Part shown: positions 8,870 to 17,577 of the stretch, one piece after another | Position numbering within the stretch: the first letter of the stretch is position 1 | Layout: each line of letters begins with the position of its first letter | DNA from: Agromyces sp. G08B096 | GTDB taxonomy: Bacteria; Actinomycetota; Actinomycetes; Actinomycetales; Microbacteriaceae | Assembly: GCF_040267705.1 (NCBI RefSeq) | Contig: NZ_CP158374.1 | Location: 434,001-498,000 of the forward strand | DNA: 64,000 nucleotides | Direction: 5' to 3' | The notes under the pieces: generated by a model | Seen by the model: only the letters and a program-made list of their open reading frames with translations | Database searches by the model: none | What the model was told of the DNA's origin: nothing | Translations under genes and position numbers: made by a program

Positions 8870-10295
8870 TGCCGCGGGCCGCGAGGAACGGCCGGGCGTC
8901 GACGGCCACGCCGCCGAGGCGCACCTCGAAGTGGAGGTGGCAGCCGGTCGAGGCGCCCGTGGATCCGACGGTGCCGATGAGCTGGCCGGCGGTGACCGAC
9001 TGGCCGGGGGACACGAGGATGCCGCCGTCTGAGAGGTGCGCGTACCCCGTGGAGACCCCGGCGCCGTGATCGATGAGGATCCAGTTGCCGTAGCCGCCGC
9101 TCGGACGCGCCTCGACGACGAGTCCGCCGGTGGCCGCGAACACCGGGCTGCCGCACTGGGCCGCGACATCGGTGCCACGGTGGAACTCGTTCACGCCGGG
9201 AAGGGGCTTGTCGGGACGAGGACCGAACCCGTCGCTCAGCCGGCCGCTCACGGGGGACGACCAGCCCTGCTCGCTCAGCTGGCCCGAGTCGGCGGGCAGC
9301 GAGTCGACGAGGGCGACGCTCGTTGCCGCGACCTTGGTCTGCAGACCCTGGAGTTCGGCACGCGCCGCCGCGACGGCGGCCTCCGCGTCGCGGACCGCCT
9401 GCTGGCGCTCGGCGACCGGGACGGCGTCGACCTCGGCCCACGCCTCGTTCGCGCGCTCCTCGGCGGCGTCGGCCTTGGCATCGAGCCGCTTCGCGAGGGC
9501 CAGCAGCTCGTCGGCGTCGCCGCCCAGCTCCGTCATGCGCGCCATCCCGCTGAGGCCGGCGAGCAGGTCGCGGCCCGATCCCAGCGCGGCGGCGGCCGAC
9601 GCGTTCGCGGCCTCGGCGCCGCGCCCGGCGCCGAGGGAGACCTTGGCGGCGCGGTCGGCCTTCTCGCGGGCGACCTCGGCCGCCTCGTCGAGCTGCTCGG
9701 CGACGGTGCGGGCCACCTCCTGCTCGGCCTTCGCCGAGGCGAGGTCGGCCTCAGCGGCGCGCAGCTGCTGCGTCGCACGGTCGACGGCGGTGCGGAGGCT
9801 GAGGAGCCCGGCGAGCTGGGGGTCGGGCCCATTCGCGATGCGCAGCACGGGGCCGTCGCCGATGAGCAGCGGAGCACGCGGCGCGGGCGCCGGCGGGGCG
9901 GGCGGTGCCGACGTCGGCGGTGCCGTGGGCCCGGGCGTGGGCGTCGGAGTGGGTGTCGGAGTGGGCGTCGGCTCGGGCGTCGGCGTGGGTTCCGGTGTGG
10001 GCGTCGGTTCCGTCGTCGGCTCCGGCGTCTCCGTGGGGGCCTGCGTGCCGCCCGTGCCATCGTCAGCCGGCGGCTCGGACTCCTGAGTCGTGTCGTCCGC
10101 GACCGGCGCCTCGGTCGTCACGACCTCGGGGGCGGGAGCCTCTTCCGCGTGCACCGGCGAGACCCCGCCGAACGCGAGGGCGGCGGAGGCGAGACCCGCG
10201 ACGGCTGCCGTGACGGCCCGCCGAGCATTCCCTGCCCGGAGCGGGTCGAATCGTCCGAGCTCGACACGCTCGGGAAGTTCACGGCTCGACGTCAT
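8856..10295 (-). CDS. M23-family (LytM) peptidase with coiled coil, cell-wall hydrolase or activator
   Basis: About 479 residues. The N-terminus carries an export signal (AVTAAVAGLASAALAFGG ... VHA, about 25-52). A Thr/Pro/Glu-rich linker of TP and EP repeats follows (about 65-145), then a long Ala/Glu/Lys-rich coiled coil (about 165-325), then a C-terminal M23 domain. That domain keeps the zinc-site motifs FHRGTDV, the central GYAHL and the HLHFEV motif, so it looks catalytically competent. This coiled coil plus LytM layout is shared with EnvC/RipC-type peptidoglycan hydrolase regulators. The start chosen is the ATG at 10295. An open frame runs 30 codons further but without signal-peptide character. 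It is monocistronic and convergent with the ABC permease. Confidence 0.88.
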   Translation of the reverse strand: MTSSRELPERVELGRFDPLRAGNARRAVTAAVAGLASAALAFGGVSPVHAEEAPAPEVVTTEAPVADDTTQESEPPADDGTGGTQAPTETPEPTTEPTPTPEPTPTPEPTPTPTPTPTPTPGPTAPPTSAPPAPPAPAPRAPLLIGDGPVLRIANGPDPQLAGLLSLRTAVDRATQQLRAAEADLASAKAEQEVARTVAEQLDEAAEVAREKADRAAKVSLGAGRGAEAANASAAAALGSGRDLLAGLSGMARMTELGGDADELLALAKRLDAKADAAEERANEAWAEVDAVPVAERQQAVRDAEAAVAAARAELQGLQTKVAATSVALVDSLPADSGQLSEQGWSSPVSGRLSDGFGPRPDKPLPGVNEFHRGTDVAAQCGSPVFAATGGLVVEARPSGGYGNWILIDHGAGVSTGYAHLSDGGILVSPGQSVTAGQLIGTVGSTGASTGCHLHFEVRLGGVAVDARPFLAARGIALG

Positions 10296-10492
10296 CAGCG
10301 GTTCCAGTCGTCGGCTTCGGGTGCCGACGTCCCCCAGTCTGGCACCGGGTCCAGAGGGGCACAACACCTGATCCGGCGAGTTCACCCCCCGTTCGGGTGG
10401 TCGGCCCGGCGGACGTCATCCGGGTCGACCGGAGCGGCCGCCGCGTCGCGATCCGAGCGGCCGCACGTTCCCGGGACCGGCGGCCGGCCGCC

Positions 10493-12097
10493 TCAGACGA
10501 GCGGCCCGGCGCCCTCCTCGGCTGCCGCGCGCACCCGGCCGGAGCGGACGAGCTCGACCACCGTCTCGATCTCGGGCGAGAGGAAGCGGTCGGGTCCGGG
10601 ACCGCCGGGCGCCTCCGTCACGAGCCGCACCACGCTCCCGGTTGCGGCACCCGGCTCGAGCGGCGCTCGAAGCGAGAGCCCTCTCGCCGCGGTCATCGTC
10701 TCGATGGCGAGCACCCGGGCGAGGCCGTCGACGGCTCGTCGCAGCTTTCGCGCCGCGGCCCAGCCCATCGACACGTGATCCTCCTGCATCGCCGACGAGG
10801 GGATCGAATCGACCGAGGCCGGCACGGCGAGGCGCTTCAGCTCGCTCACGATGCCCGCGGCCGTGTACTGGGCGATCATCAGCCCCGAGTCGACGCCGAC
10901 CTCGTGGGCGAGGAAGGGCGGCAGGCCCTGGTTGCGCGCCGGGTCGAGGAAGCGGTCGGTGCGTCGCTCGCTCATCGACGCGACATCCGCGACGGCGATC
11001 GCGAGGAAGTCGAGCACATACGCCACCGGCGCGCCGTGGAAGTTGCCGTTCGACTCGACGCGGCCGTCGACCGTCAGCACAGGGTTGTCGATGGCGCTCG
11101 CGAGCTCAGCGTCGGCGACGTTCGCCGCGTGGGCGAGCGTGTCGCGCGCGGCGCCGTGCACCTGGGGAGCGCAGCGCAGCGAGTACGCGTCCTGCACGCG
11201 CGTGCACTCCGGACCCTTGTGGCTCGCCACGATCGGCGAGCCGGCGAGCAGGGCGCGGAGGTTCGCGGCGGAGTCCGCCTGACCCCGCTGCGGCCGGAGC
11301 CGGTGCAGGTCGGCGGCGAAGACCGCGTCGGTGCCCATGAGGCCCTCGACGCTCATGGCCGCGGCGACGTCGGCCGTGGCGAGCAGCGCGCGGAGGTCGT
11401 GGACCGCGAGGGCGAGCATGCCGAGCATGCCGTCGGTGCCGTTGATGAGGGCGAGGCCCTCCTTCTCACCGAGGCGGAGCGGGGCGATGCCGGCCGCGGC
11501 CAGGGCGGACGAGGCATCCATCAACCGGCCCTCGGCCGGCTCCGCTGGCTCGCCCGTCGAGTGCACGCGGACCTCGCCCTCGCCCATGGCGACGAGCGCG
11601 CAGTGGGCGAGCGGCGCGAGATCGCCGGAGCAGCCGAGCGAGCCGTACTCGCGGACGACCGGGGTGATGCCCGCGTTCAGGATTGCGGCGTACGTCTCCA
11701 CGGTCTCGCGGCGCACGCCGGTGCGTCCCGTCATGAGCGTCGACAGGCGCAGCAGCATGAGCGCACGCACGACCTCCCGCTCGACCTCGGCGCCCGAGCC
11801 GGCGGCGTGCGAGCGGATGAGGCTGGCCTGCAGCTGCGCCCGGCGGTCTTCCGCGATGAACGTCGTGGCGAGCGCGCCGAACCCGGTCGAGATGCCGTAG
11901 TGCGGTTCGGGGTCGTTCGCGAGCGCCTCGATGACGGTGCGGCTCGCGGCGACCTGCTCGAGCGCACCCGGTTCCAGCACGACGGATGCCCCGTGCCTGG
12001 CGACGGCGACGACGTCGTCGATGCGGAGGGGGCCGGTGCCGACGACCACGGTGGTGTCGGGTCCGGCGGCGCGGTCGGTGATCTGCGTGGTGCCCAT
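10493..12097 (-). CDS. hutH: Histidine ammonia-lyase
   Basis: Deaminates L-histidine to trans-urocanate, the first step of the hut pathway, using a self-formed MIO electrophile. The product has 534 residues, slightly longer than the 500-515 usual for the family. The region REYGSLGCSGDLAPLAH gives the MIO triad as Cys156-Ser157-Gly158 instead of the textbook Ala-Ser-Gly. The proton-shuttle tyrosine is in HYGISTGFG (Tyr about 67), and the SSAMQEDHVSMG segment is intact. The ATG at 12097 is taken as the start. The gene diverges from the IclR regulator across 85 bases that hold the shared hut operator. It is separated from hutU-hutI by about 7.3 kb of unrelated genes. Confidence 0.96.
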   Translation of the reverse strand: MGTTQITDRAAGPDTTVVVGTGPLRIDDVVAVARHGASVVLEPGALEQVAASRTVIEALANDPEPHYGISTGFGALATTFIAEDRRAQLQASLIRSHAAGSGAEVEREVVRALMLLRLSTLMTGRTGVRRETVETYAAILNAGITPVVREYGSLGCSGDLAPLAHCALVAMGEGEVRVHSTGEPAEPAEGRLMDASSALAAAGIAPLRLGEKEGLALINGTDGMLGMLALAVHDLRALLATADVAAAMSVEGLMGTDAVFAADLHRLRPQRGQADSAANLRALLAGSPIVASHKGPECTRVQDAYSLRCAPQVHGAARDTLAHAANVADAELASAIDNPVLTVDGRVESNGNFHGAPVAYVLDFLAIAVADVASMSERRTDRFLDPARNQGLPPFLAHEVGVDSGLMIAQYTAAGIVSELKRLAVPASVDSIPSSAMQEDHVSMGWAAARKLRRAVDGLARVLAIETMTAARGLSLRAPLEPGAATGSVVRLVTEAPGGPGPDRFLSPEIETVVELVRSGRVRAAAEEGAGPLV

Positions 12098-12149
12098 CCT
12101 CCGATTCCACCGCGGTCGCGACGCCGCGGGAACGCGGGCGGGTACGCTG

Positions 12150-12168
12150 GCGTCCGGGATTCCGGACA
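12150..12168 (+). promoter_or_regulatory. Putative IclR/HutR operator between hutH and iclR
   Basis: GCGTCCGGGATTCCGGACA on the plus strand, with inverted-repeat core GTCCGG-GATT-CCGGAC at 12152-12167. It is identical over 19 bases to the minus-strand element upstream of hutU (3194-3212). It begins 53 bases from the hutH start and ends 14 bases before the IclR start, so it could serve both hutH control and autoregulation. Confidence 0.8.
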
Positions 12169-12182
12169 CGCGGAGGTGGACG

Positions 12183-12977
12183 ATGGGCGGATCAGGCGGC
12201 GCGACCGCGCGGTCGAAGGTGCCCGCCGCGGACCAGACGCTCGCCATCCTCGCCCACCTCGCCGCGCAACGCGGCCCGGTGCCGGCCGCCACCATCGCGG
12301 CAGCCCTCGGCCTGCCGCGGTCGACCGTGTACCACCTGCTCCAGGTGATGCAGGAACGCGGCTTCGTCGTGCACCTGCCCGAGGAGCGGCGGTACGGGCT
12401 CGGCATCGCCGCCTTCGAGCTGTCGAGCGGGTTCAGCCGCCAGCAGCCGCTCGCCCGGCTCGGCCGCCCCCTCGTCGCCTCGCTCGTCGACCGGGTCGGC
12501 CAGAGCGGTCACCTCGCCGTCCTGCACGGCCGCGACGTGCTCTACCTCGTCGAGGAGCGGGCGCCGCGGCGTCCATCGCTCGTCACCGACGTCGGTGTGC
12601 GGCTGCCCGCCCACCTCACGGCGACCGGGCGCGCCATGCTCGCGGCGCTGCCCGCCGCCCAGCTGCGCGCGCTCTACCCCGATGCGGCGGCGTTCGCCGA
12701 CCGGGCCGGGGCCGCCGAGGCATCCGAGTGGACGTACGGCCGGCTGAAGCGCGTCCTCCAGCGGGTCCGCGCCGACGGGTGGGCCGCCGAGGACGGCGAG
12801 GTGACACCCGGCCTCGCGTCGGTCGGCGCGGTCGTGCTCGACCACGTCGGGTGGCCGGCCGCCGCGATCGCCGTCACCTACCCGGATGCCACGTCCGAGG
12901 CATCCGCCGGCGACCTGGTGCCCATGGTGCGGGAGGCGGCCGCGGCGCTCTCGCGTCGCATCGGCGCGCACCGCTGA
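12183..12977 (+). CDS. IclR-family regulator, probable HutR
   Basis: A 264-residue IclR protein. The N-terminal winged HTH (about 15-75) contains QTLAILAHLAAQRGPVPAATIAAALGLPRSTVYHLLQVMQ (seen in sections) and RRYGLG. The C-terminal effector domain includes LHGRDVLYLVEE, HLTATGRAMLA and a degenerate late ligand-binding segment. The start is the ATG at 12183 with GGAGGTGG upstream. Its adjacency to hutH, plus an operator also found at hutU, makes it the likely histidine-pathway regulator; corynebacterial HutR is also IclR-type. Whether it activates or represses cannot be seen. Confidence 0.88.
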   Translation: MGGSGGATARSKVPAADQTLAILAHLAAQRGPVPAATIAAALGLPRSTVYHLLQVMQERGFVVHLPEERRYGLGIAAFELSSGFSRQQPLARLGRPLVASLVDRVGQSGHLAVLHGRDVLYLVEERAPRRPSLVTDVGVRLPAHLTATGRAMLAALPAAQLRALYPDAAAFADRAGAAEASEWTYGRLKRVLQRVRADGWAAEDGEVTPGLASVGAVVLDHVGWPAAAIAVTYPDATSEASAGDLVPMVREAAAALSRRIGAHR

Positions 12978-13111
12978 GCACGCACGGCACCCTCCGCTGA
13001 GCCCTGCCTCGCTGAGCCGCGCACCCAGACTCCGCTCAACCTGCCCGGGTAGCGTGGCGCGCGCCGCCGAGCACCGATCATCGACCGCCGACCACGAGAG
13101 CAGCCGAGACC

Positions 13112-13771
13112 ATGCTGACGACCGCCGCCGACCACGGATTCACCGGACTGACCGGCTTCGCCGCCGATGTGCTGACCGCGCTCGGCGACCTCGGCGTCGG
13201 GGTGCTCGTCTTCCTCGAGGTGCTCATCCCGCCGATCCCGAGCGAGGTGATCCTGCCGTTCGCGGGCTACCTCACGCAGGCGGGCGACCTGCACCTCGGC
13301 CTCCTCATCCTGTGGTCGACCGTCGCCTCGGTCGCGGGCGCCCTGCTGCTCTACGCGCTCGGCGCCTTGATCGGCCTGGAACGCGCCATCCGATGGATCG
13401 CGTGGACCCGGCTCGTGAGCCGCACCGACCTCGAGCGGGGCGCCGCCTGGTTCCACCGCTTCGGACGGTGGTCGGTGCTGGTCGGGCGGATGATCCCCGG
13501 CATCCGGAGCCTCATCTCGCTGCCCGCGGGAGCCGACCGCATGCCGCTCGTGACGTTCGCGGTGTTCACCGCGATCGGGTCGGGCGCGTGGAACACGTTG
13601 CTGATCGGGCTCGGCGCTGCGCTCGGGACGCAGCACGCACAGCTCGAGGGCGTGCTGCAGTACCTCGACTGGGTCGTCTACACCGCGCTCGCCGCGGCGC
13701 TCGTCGTGCTCGTCGTCAGGCGGATCCGGGAGCATCTGCAGGTCCGCCGGAGCGCGGCCGCCGAGGACTGA
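13112..13771 (+). CDS. DedA-family membrane protein
   Basis: A 219-residue polytopic membrane protein. The N-terminal half has the DedA/VTT signature FLEVLIPPIPSEVILPFAGYL. The middle has the conserved FGRWSVLVGRMIPGIRSLISLPAG segment with its essential Arg and Pro residues, followed by two more hydrophobic helices. DedA proteins act in lipid-carrier or phospholipid scrambling and in envelope homeostasis; the exact substrate is open. The start is the ATG at 13112. The 3' end overlaps the convergent glycosyltransferase gene by 56 bases. Confidence 0.9.
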   Translation: MLTTAADHGFTGLTGFAADVLTALGDLGVGVLVFLEVLIPPIPSEVILPFAGYLTQAGDLHLGLLILWSTVASVAGALLLYALGALIGLERAIRWIAWTRLVSRTDLERGAAWFHRFGRWSVLVGRMIPGIRSLISLPAGADRMPLVTFAVFTAIGSGAWNTLLIGLGAALGTQHAQLEGVLQYLDWVVYTALAAALVVLVVRRIREHLQVRRSAAAED

Positions 13772-15473
13772 GGACGCTCCGCAGCCGGTCTGCGAGGCGG
13801 CGCGGCACCGAGCGGGTGTCGGGGTGCTGCAGGCAGGCTCGCAGATCGATCATCGCGGCACCCCGGCCCCACTGCAGGCGGACCTCGATGCGCCGTCCTC
13901 GCGCGAGGAACGACGTGGCCTCCGGGTCGAGCGTGACGCGGATCCGCCCGCCGTCGGCCGGTTCCGCGGTGCGGCGCAGCACCCGCGTCGTGCCGCGCGG
14001 CCGGAACGAGATGACCACCGGCTCCCCGGCGGATCCCTCGAGGCGGCAGGTGAACCGGAGCCGGCCGTGCCGGAGGCGCAGCCGCGGGCGCGTCACGGCC
14101 ACCGTGTCACGAGCCGCTGCGGCGGCGCGTCCGCCGTCGGCGACCTGCGAACGGGCCGTGTGCTCGGCGAGCACCTCGCGTTCCAGCTGGAGCCAGCGCC
14201 GGGTCACGGCCTCGTCGTCGAACGCCTCCGCCGTCGCGCGAGCCGCCGACCGCATGGCCGCGAGCTGCTCGTCCGGCATGGTGGCGATGGCGCGGATCGC
14301 GGCCGCGGCGGCGCCGCGGTCGCCGGCGCCGACGAGGAACCCGTTCACGCCGTGCTCGATGAGGTCGGCGGGGCCGTACGGCACGTCGTACGCGATGGGC
14401 AGGCATCCACGAGCCATGGCCTCGACGAGCACGAGCGGCGCGCCCTCGCTTCGGCTGGTGAGCAGCATCCACGACGCGTCGGCGAACCGGGATGCCGCGT
14501 CGCCGAGGTGACCTGTGAAGGTCACCTCCCCCTCGCCGTCTGCCGCGAGTCGCTCGAGCCGTGCCCGTTCGGGGCCGTCGCCGATCACCGTGAGGTGCGC
14601 GGCGACGCCCTGCTTCGTCGCGAGGCCGACCGCCGCGATGGCGTCCTCGACCCGCTTCCGGGGTGTGAGCCCGGCCACCACGAGCCCCGCGAGGCGGTCG
14701 CGGTCGCGCGGCGGCTCAGGCGGCAGAGGGCGCCCGTTCGGAATCACGCGCAGTGCGCCGGCATCCGTCAGCAGCTGCTCCGCATCGGTCCGCTGGCGTT
14801 CCGTGAGGAAGACGACCGCGTCGAAGCGCTCCGGCTTCGACAGGGCGGTCCAGCGCGACCGGCGGAGCGGCGCGATCGGCCTCGCCGACCCCGAGAGGTG
14901 CGAGGCGTGCACGACGTGCACCGTCGCGAGGCTCGCGAGGTCGAGCCGCGCGGCGAACGGCGCCATGGTCTTGCTGTCGACGACCGCGACGGCCGGTCGG
15001 TCGCCCACCAGCTCGGCGATCCAGTCGCGGTAGAAGGCCCACGCGCCGTCCCACGAGCCGGTGGTGTGGCCGTCGGCATCGACGCGGACGAGCCGCCGCC
15101 GAGCCGCCCCAGGCTCGCCGATGCGCTCGTCACGGAGGGCGACCGAACCATCCGCCCGCAGGTGCTCGACCACCGCGACGCCCGCCGCGCGGGCCTTCCG
15201 CACCCGCCCGCCCGCGCCGCGGGCCTCGGCGAACGGATTGCGCAGCAGGACGCCGGCGAGTCCGCCGCGCTCGGCGACCCGCGCCTCGGCCTCCGCGAGG
15301 TCGAGCACGGGGTCGAAGGTGAGCACCTGGACCGGCCGGCCGGTCGCCGCGGCGAGTGTCCGCGATCGGTGCAGCAGAGCCGCCGTCATGCCGCCGAAGG
15401 CGTCGGGGATGGTCCAGGTCAGCGCCAGCCGCTCCACGTCATCCGCCCCCGCCGTCGCCGCATCGATCCCCAC
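13716..15473 (-). CDS. GT4 glycosyltransferase, TagE/teichoic-acid type
   Basis: A 585-residue cytoplasmic glycosyltransferase. The N-terminal half holds LALTWTIPDAFGGMTAALLHR and a VVHASHLSG region. The C-terminal Rossmann domain has VVAGLTPRKRVEDAI, TFTGHLGD and the donor-site segment SRSEGAPLVLVEAMARGCLPIAYDVPYGPADLI. That last segment is characteristic of poly(glycerol/ribitol-phosphate) glucosyltransferases of the TagE group. About 100 residues at the C-terminus form a beta-rich add-on domain (RLRFTCRLEG ... RRIEVRLQW) and a basic tail. Likely role: glycosylation of a cell-wall polymer. The ATG at 15473 is the only plausible start seen. Monocistronic. Confidence 0.8.
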   Translation of the reverse strand: MGIDAATAGADDVERLALTWTIPDAFGGMTAALLHRSRTLAAATGRPVQVLTFDPVLDLAEAEARVAERGGLAGVLLRNPFAEARGAGGRVRKARAAGVAVVEHLRADGSVALRDERIGEPGAARRRLVRVDADGHTTGSWDGAWAFYRDWIAELVGDRPAVAVVDSKTMAPFAARLDLASLATVHVVHASHLSGSARPIAPLRRSRWTALSKPERFDAVVFLTERQRTDAEQLLTDAGALRVIPNGRPLPPEPPRDRDRLAGLVVAGLTPRKRVEDAIAAVGLATKQGVAAHLTVIGDGPERARLERLAADGEGEVTFTGHLGDAASRFADASWMLLTSRSEGAPLVLVEAMARGCLPIAYDVPYGPADLIEHGVNGFLVGAGDRGAAAAAIRAIATMPDEQLAAMRSAARATAEAFDDEAVTRRWLQLEREVLAEHTARSQVADGGRAAAAARDTVAVTRPRLRLRHGRLRFTCRLEGSAGEPVVISFRPRGTTRVLRRTAEPADGGRIRVTLDPEATSFLARGRRIEVRLQWGRGAAMIDLRACLQHPDTRSVPRRLADRLRSVLSPRRPRSGGPADAPGSA

Positions 15474-15510
15474 GGGAGCCAGAGTGTAGCGACGGGGGCT
15501 GTGCGGCCGC

Positions 15511-16107
15511 TCAGCGCGAGCGTGCGAGCCAGCCGCGGAGCGCCCTCGTCACGAACGGCAGCACCCAGTACGTCATCACCGGGGTCAGCACCAGCGTCGT
15601 CACCAGCACCCGGAGCCAGAGCGGCAGCTCGCCCCAGCCCGGCACGGGTGTCATCAGATACGTGAACACCAGGTTCACCGGGAAGAAGCCGAGCCAGATG
15701 GTGACCGCCTGCTTCCAGCGCGGCGGGGCAGCGGTGACGGATGCCTCCGCCTCCGGCGACGAGGCATCCGCGACGGCGACCGAGCCGGTCGGCGGCTCGT
15801 CGAACCAGCCCTCGATGCCGGTGCGCCGGCGGCTGCGCTCCGAGCGCACGAACCCCTCGCCCATCGAGAGCCACCAGGCGCGTTCGCTCGAGCGCTCCCA
15901 GGCGTCGAGCGTCTGCTCGTCGGCGAAGCGGTAGAGCATGTGCCAGACGGTCGAGTCCTCTCCGGCGCGCACCCAGCCCGAGCCGAGGAAGCCCGGGTAC
16001 TTGTTCGCGAGGTTCACGCCGGTCTGCACCCAGACGGTCGCCTCGGAGATTCGCGAGGGGTCGACCTCGCGCCGGATGGACACGGTGATGGGCTGGCTGG
16101 TCGTCAT
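15511..16107 (-). CDS. ABM-domain protein with two C-terminal membrane helices
   Basis: About 198 residues. The N-terminal ferredoxin-like antibiotic-biosynthesis-monooxygenase domain (about 8-95) reads VSIRREVDPSRISEATVWVQTG, GSGWVRAG and WHMLYRFADEQTLDAW. A linker rich in Ala, Ser and Glu follows, then two hydrophobic helices (WLGFFPVNLVFTYLM and VLVTTLVLTPVMTYWVLPFV). This is the known COG3224-like architecture, membrane-anchored ABM proteins of unknown physiological role. Nothing in the neighbourhood indicates a partner. Confidence 0.8.
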   Translation of the reverse strand: MTTSQPITVSIRREVDPSRISEATVWVQTGVNLANKYPGFLGSGWVRAGEDSTVWHMLYRFADEQTLDAWERSSERAWWLSMGEGFVRSERSRRRTGIEGWFDEPPTGSVAVADASSPEAEASVTAAPPRWKQAVTIWLGFFPVNLVFTYLMTPVPGWGELPLWLRVLVTTLVLTPVMTYWVLPFVTRALRGWLARSR

Positions 16108-16298
16108 GGGAGGAGGGCTCTCTCGAGGTCGCGGATTCTGTCCGCCGAACGGGTGAGCGGGACGAGGGCCGGCGGGTGTCGCGGGCGCGTCCGGGGTTCG
16201 AGTGTAGGCGGTGCGTGTTTCGGGGCGGTAACCGGGGTGCGCGCGGGCGGGCGAGGTCGCCTGCCGAACCGGGTCGGCGGCCCGGCTAGGCTCGCGCC

Positions 16299-16727
16299 GT
16301 GAGCGACTACCAGGTGCTGCAGATCGGCCGGCTCGACGAGTGGCGCGACCACTACGGCGGGTTCCGCCCCGACAGCTCCCGCGACGGCCGGCGCGTCGTC
16401 GACCACGAGATCCAGATGCAGTACATCGGCATGACCGCGAACGCGCTCGAGCCGGGAGAGCAGGCCGGGTACTGGCACCGGCACGCCCGCATCGAGGAGC
16501 TCTATGTCTTCCTCGAGGGCCGCGGCGAGTTGGCGCTCGACGACGACATCGTCGAGGTGGGCGCCGGCACCGTCGTGCGGGTGGGCCAGGGCGTGTGGCG
16601 CACGTGGCGTTGCCGCCCCGACAGCGAGGGGCAGCTCCGCTGGCTCTGCATCCGCGCCGGCGGCGCGGAGCTGCCGCACCTGCCCGACGACTCCGAGCGC
16701 GGACCCGAGCGCCCGCTGCCCTGGTAG
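16299..16727 (+). CDS. Cupin-domain protein
   Basis: A 142-residue single-domain cupin. The metal-binding motif reads GYWHRHARIEELYVFLEGRGEL (histidines and Glu of cupin motif 1), followed by VEVGAGTVVRVGQGVWRTWR for motif 2. The GTG at 16299 is used as start and no strong Shine-Dalgarno is visible. The substrate is not predictable from sequence; small stand-alone cupins include isomerases, dioxygenases and sensors. Convergent with rskA, 25 bases apart. Confidence 0.85.
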   Translation: MSDYQVLQIGRLDEWRDHYGGFRPDSSRDGRRVVDHEIQMQYIGMTANALEPGEQAGYWHRHARIEELYVFLEGRGELALDDDIVEVGAGTVVRVGQGVWRTWRCRPDSEGQLRWLCIRAGGAELPHLPDDSERGPERPLPW

Positions 16728-16752
16728 AAGGCCGGTCCGGCCGCGACGCAGC

Positions 16753-17577
16753 TCAGGCCGAGGTCGGGATGACCACGACCGGGTCGCTCGTCGGCTGCTC
16801 CGACCCGCCGGCGGGCTCGACCGTGATGCCGACCGCGACGCCCGGAGCGAACTCGCCCTCGAGCAGCCGCCACGCCTCGTCGCCCCGCATGTCGAACGTG
16901 CCCGCCGAGACGGCGCCGGCGTCGTCGATGTACCAGAGCTCGTAGGTCTGCTCGCGGCCGAGGTCGTCGAGGCCCTCGGCGACGACCGCGCTGCGCCCCT
17001 GCTCGGCCGACCACACGAGGGTCACCTCGCCGCCGCCGGGCACCTCGGCCGTCGTCTGCTGCGCATCGGATGCCTCGGCGAGCGCCGTCATCTCGCGCTG
17101 CGCGCCCCAGCCGTTCGGGCCCGACCAGTTCACCCCGACGATCGTGCCCGCGACGAGCACCGCGGCGGCCGCGGCCGACGAGAGCACGACGGCGAGCCGG
17201 CGCCGGTTGCGGCGGATCGCGAGCTCGTCCACGGGCTCCTCGGCGAGCACGGCGAGCGTGGGCGGGGCGGGGTCCTCGCGCAGGTCGCGCGGTGCCGCGG
17301 TCGGGCGCGGGGCGGCTGGTTCCTGCTCGAGCTGGTCGAGCCGGGCGAACACGCTCGCCTTCACCCCGGCGGGCGGTGCGGCAGGCGGCAGCGCCTCGCC
17401 GAGGCCGGCCGCGGCGGCCCGGAACGACTCCACGTCAGCGCGGAGGTCGGGCGAGGTCGCGAGCGCGCGCTCGAAGCGGGCGAGGTCGTCGCCGTCGAGC
17501 GCGCCGAGCGCGTACAGCGGCGCGAGCTCGCGCAGGTCGTCGCCGGGCGCCTGGTCCGGGTCATCCGTACGGTTCAT
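16753..17577 (-). CDS. rskA: Anti-sigma-K factor RskA
   Basis: A 274-residue single-pass membrane anti-sigma factor. The cytoplasmic N-terminal domain (about 12-80: LRELAPLYALGALDGDDLARFERALATSP) matches the sigma-binding zinc-less ZAS fold of RskA. A transmembrane helix (VVLSSAAAAAVLVAGTIVGV) sits at about 130-150. The external RskA domain ends ... GREQTYELWYIDDAGAVSAGTF ... GITVEPAGGSEQPT, which is diagnostic for the family. In mycobacteria RskA sequesters SigK until cleaved by membrane proteases. The ATG at 17577 overlaps the sigK stop (ATGA), so the pair is translationally coupled. Confidence 0.95.
   Translation of the reverse strand: MNRTDDPDQAPGDDLRELAPLYALGALDGDDLARFERALATSPDLRADVESFRAAAAGLGEALPPAAPPAGVKASVFARLDQLEQEPAAPRPTAAPRDLREDPAPPTLAVLAEEPVDELAIRRNRRRLAVVLSSAAAAAVLVAGTIVGVNWSGPNGWGAQREMTALAEASDAQQTTAEVPGGGEVTLVWSAEQGRSAVVAEGLDDLGREQTYELWYIDDAGAVSAGTFDMRGDEAWRLLEGEFAPGVAVGITVEPAGGSEQPTSDPVVVIPTSA

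Noticed and set aside
9920..10035. Low-complexity GT/GC-rich repeats, possible regulatory array
   Set aside because: They encode the Thr-Pro-Glu linker of the M23 peptidase and lie within its reading frame.
16731..16743. GGCCGG/CCGGCC mini-palindrome between the cupin and rskA genes
   Set aside because: Six-base arms with a one-base loop cannot form a stable terminator and are expected by chance at this G+C.
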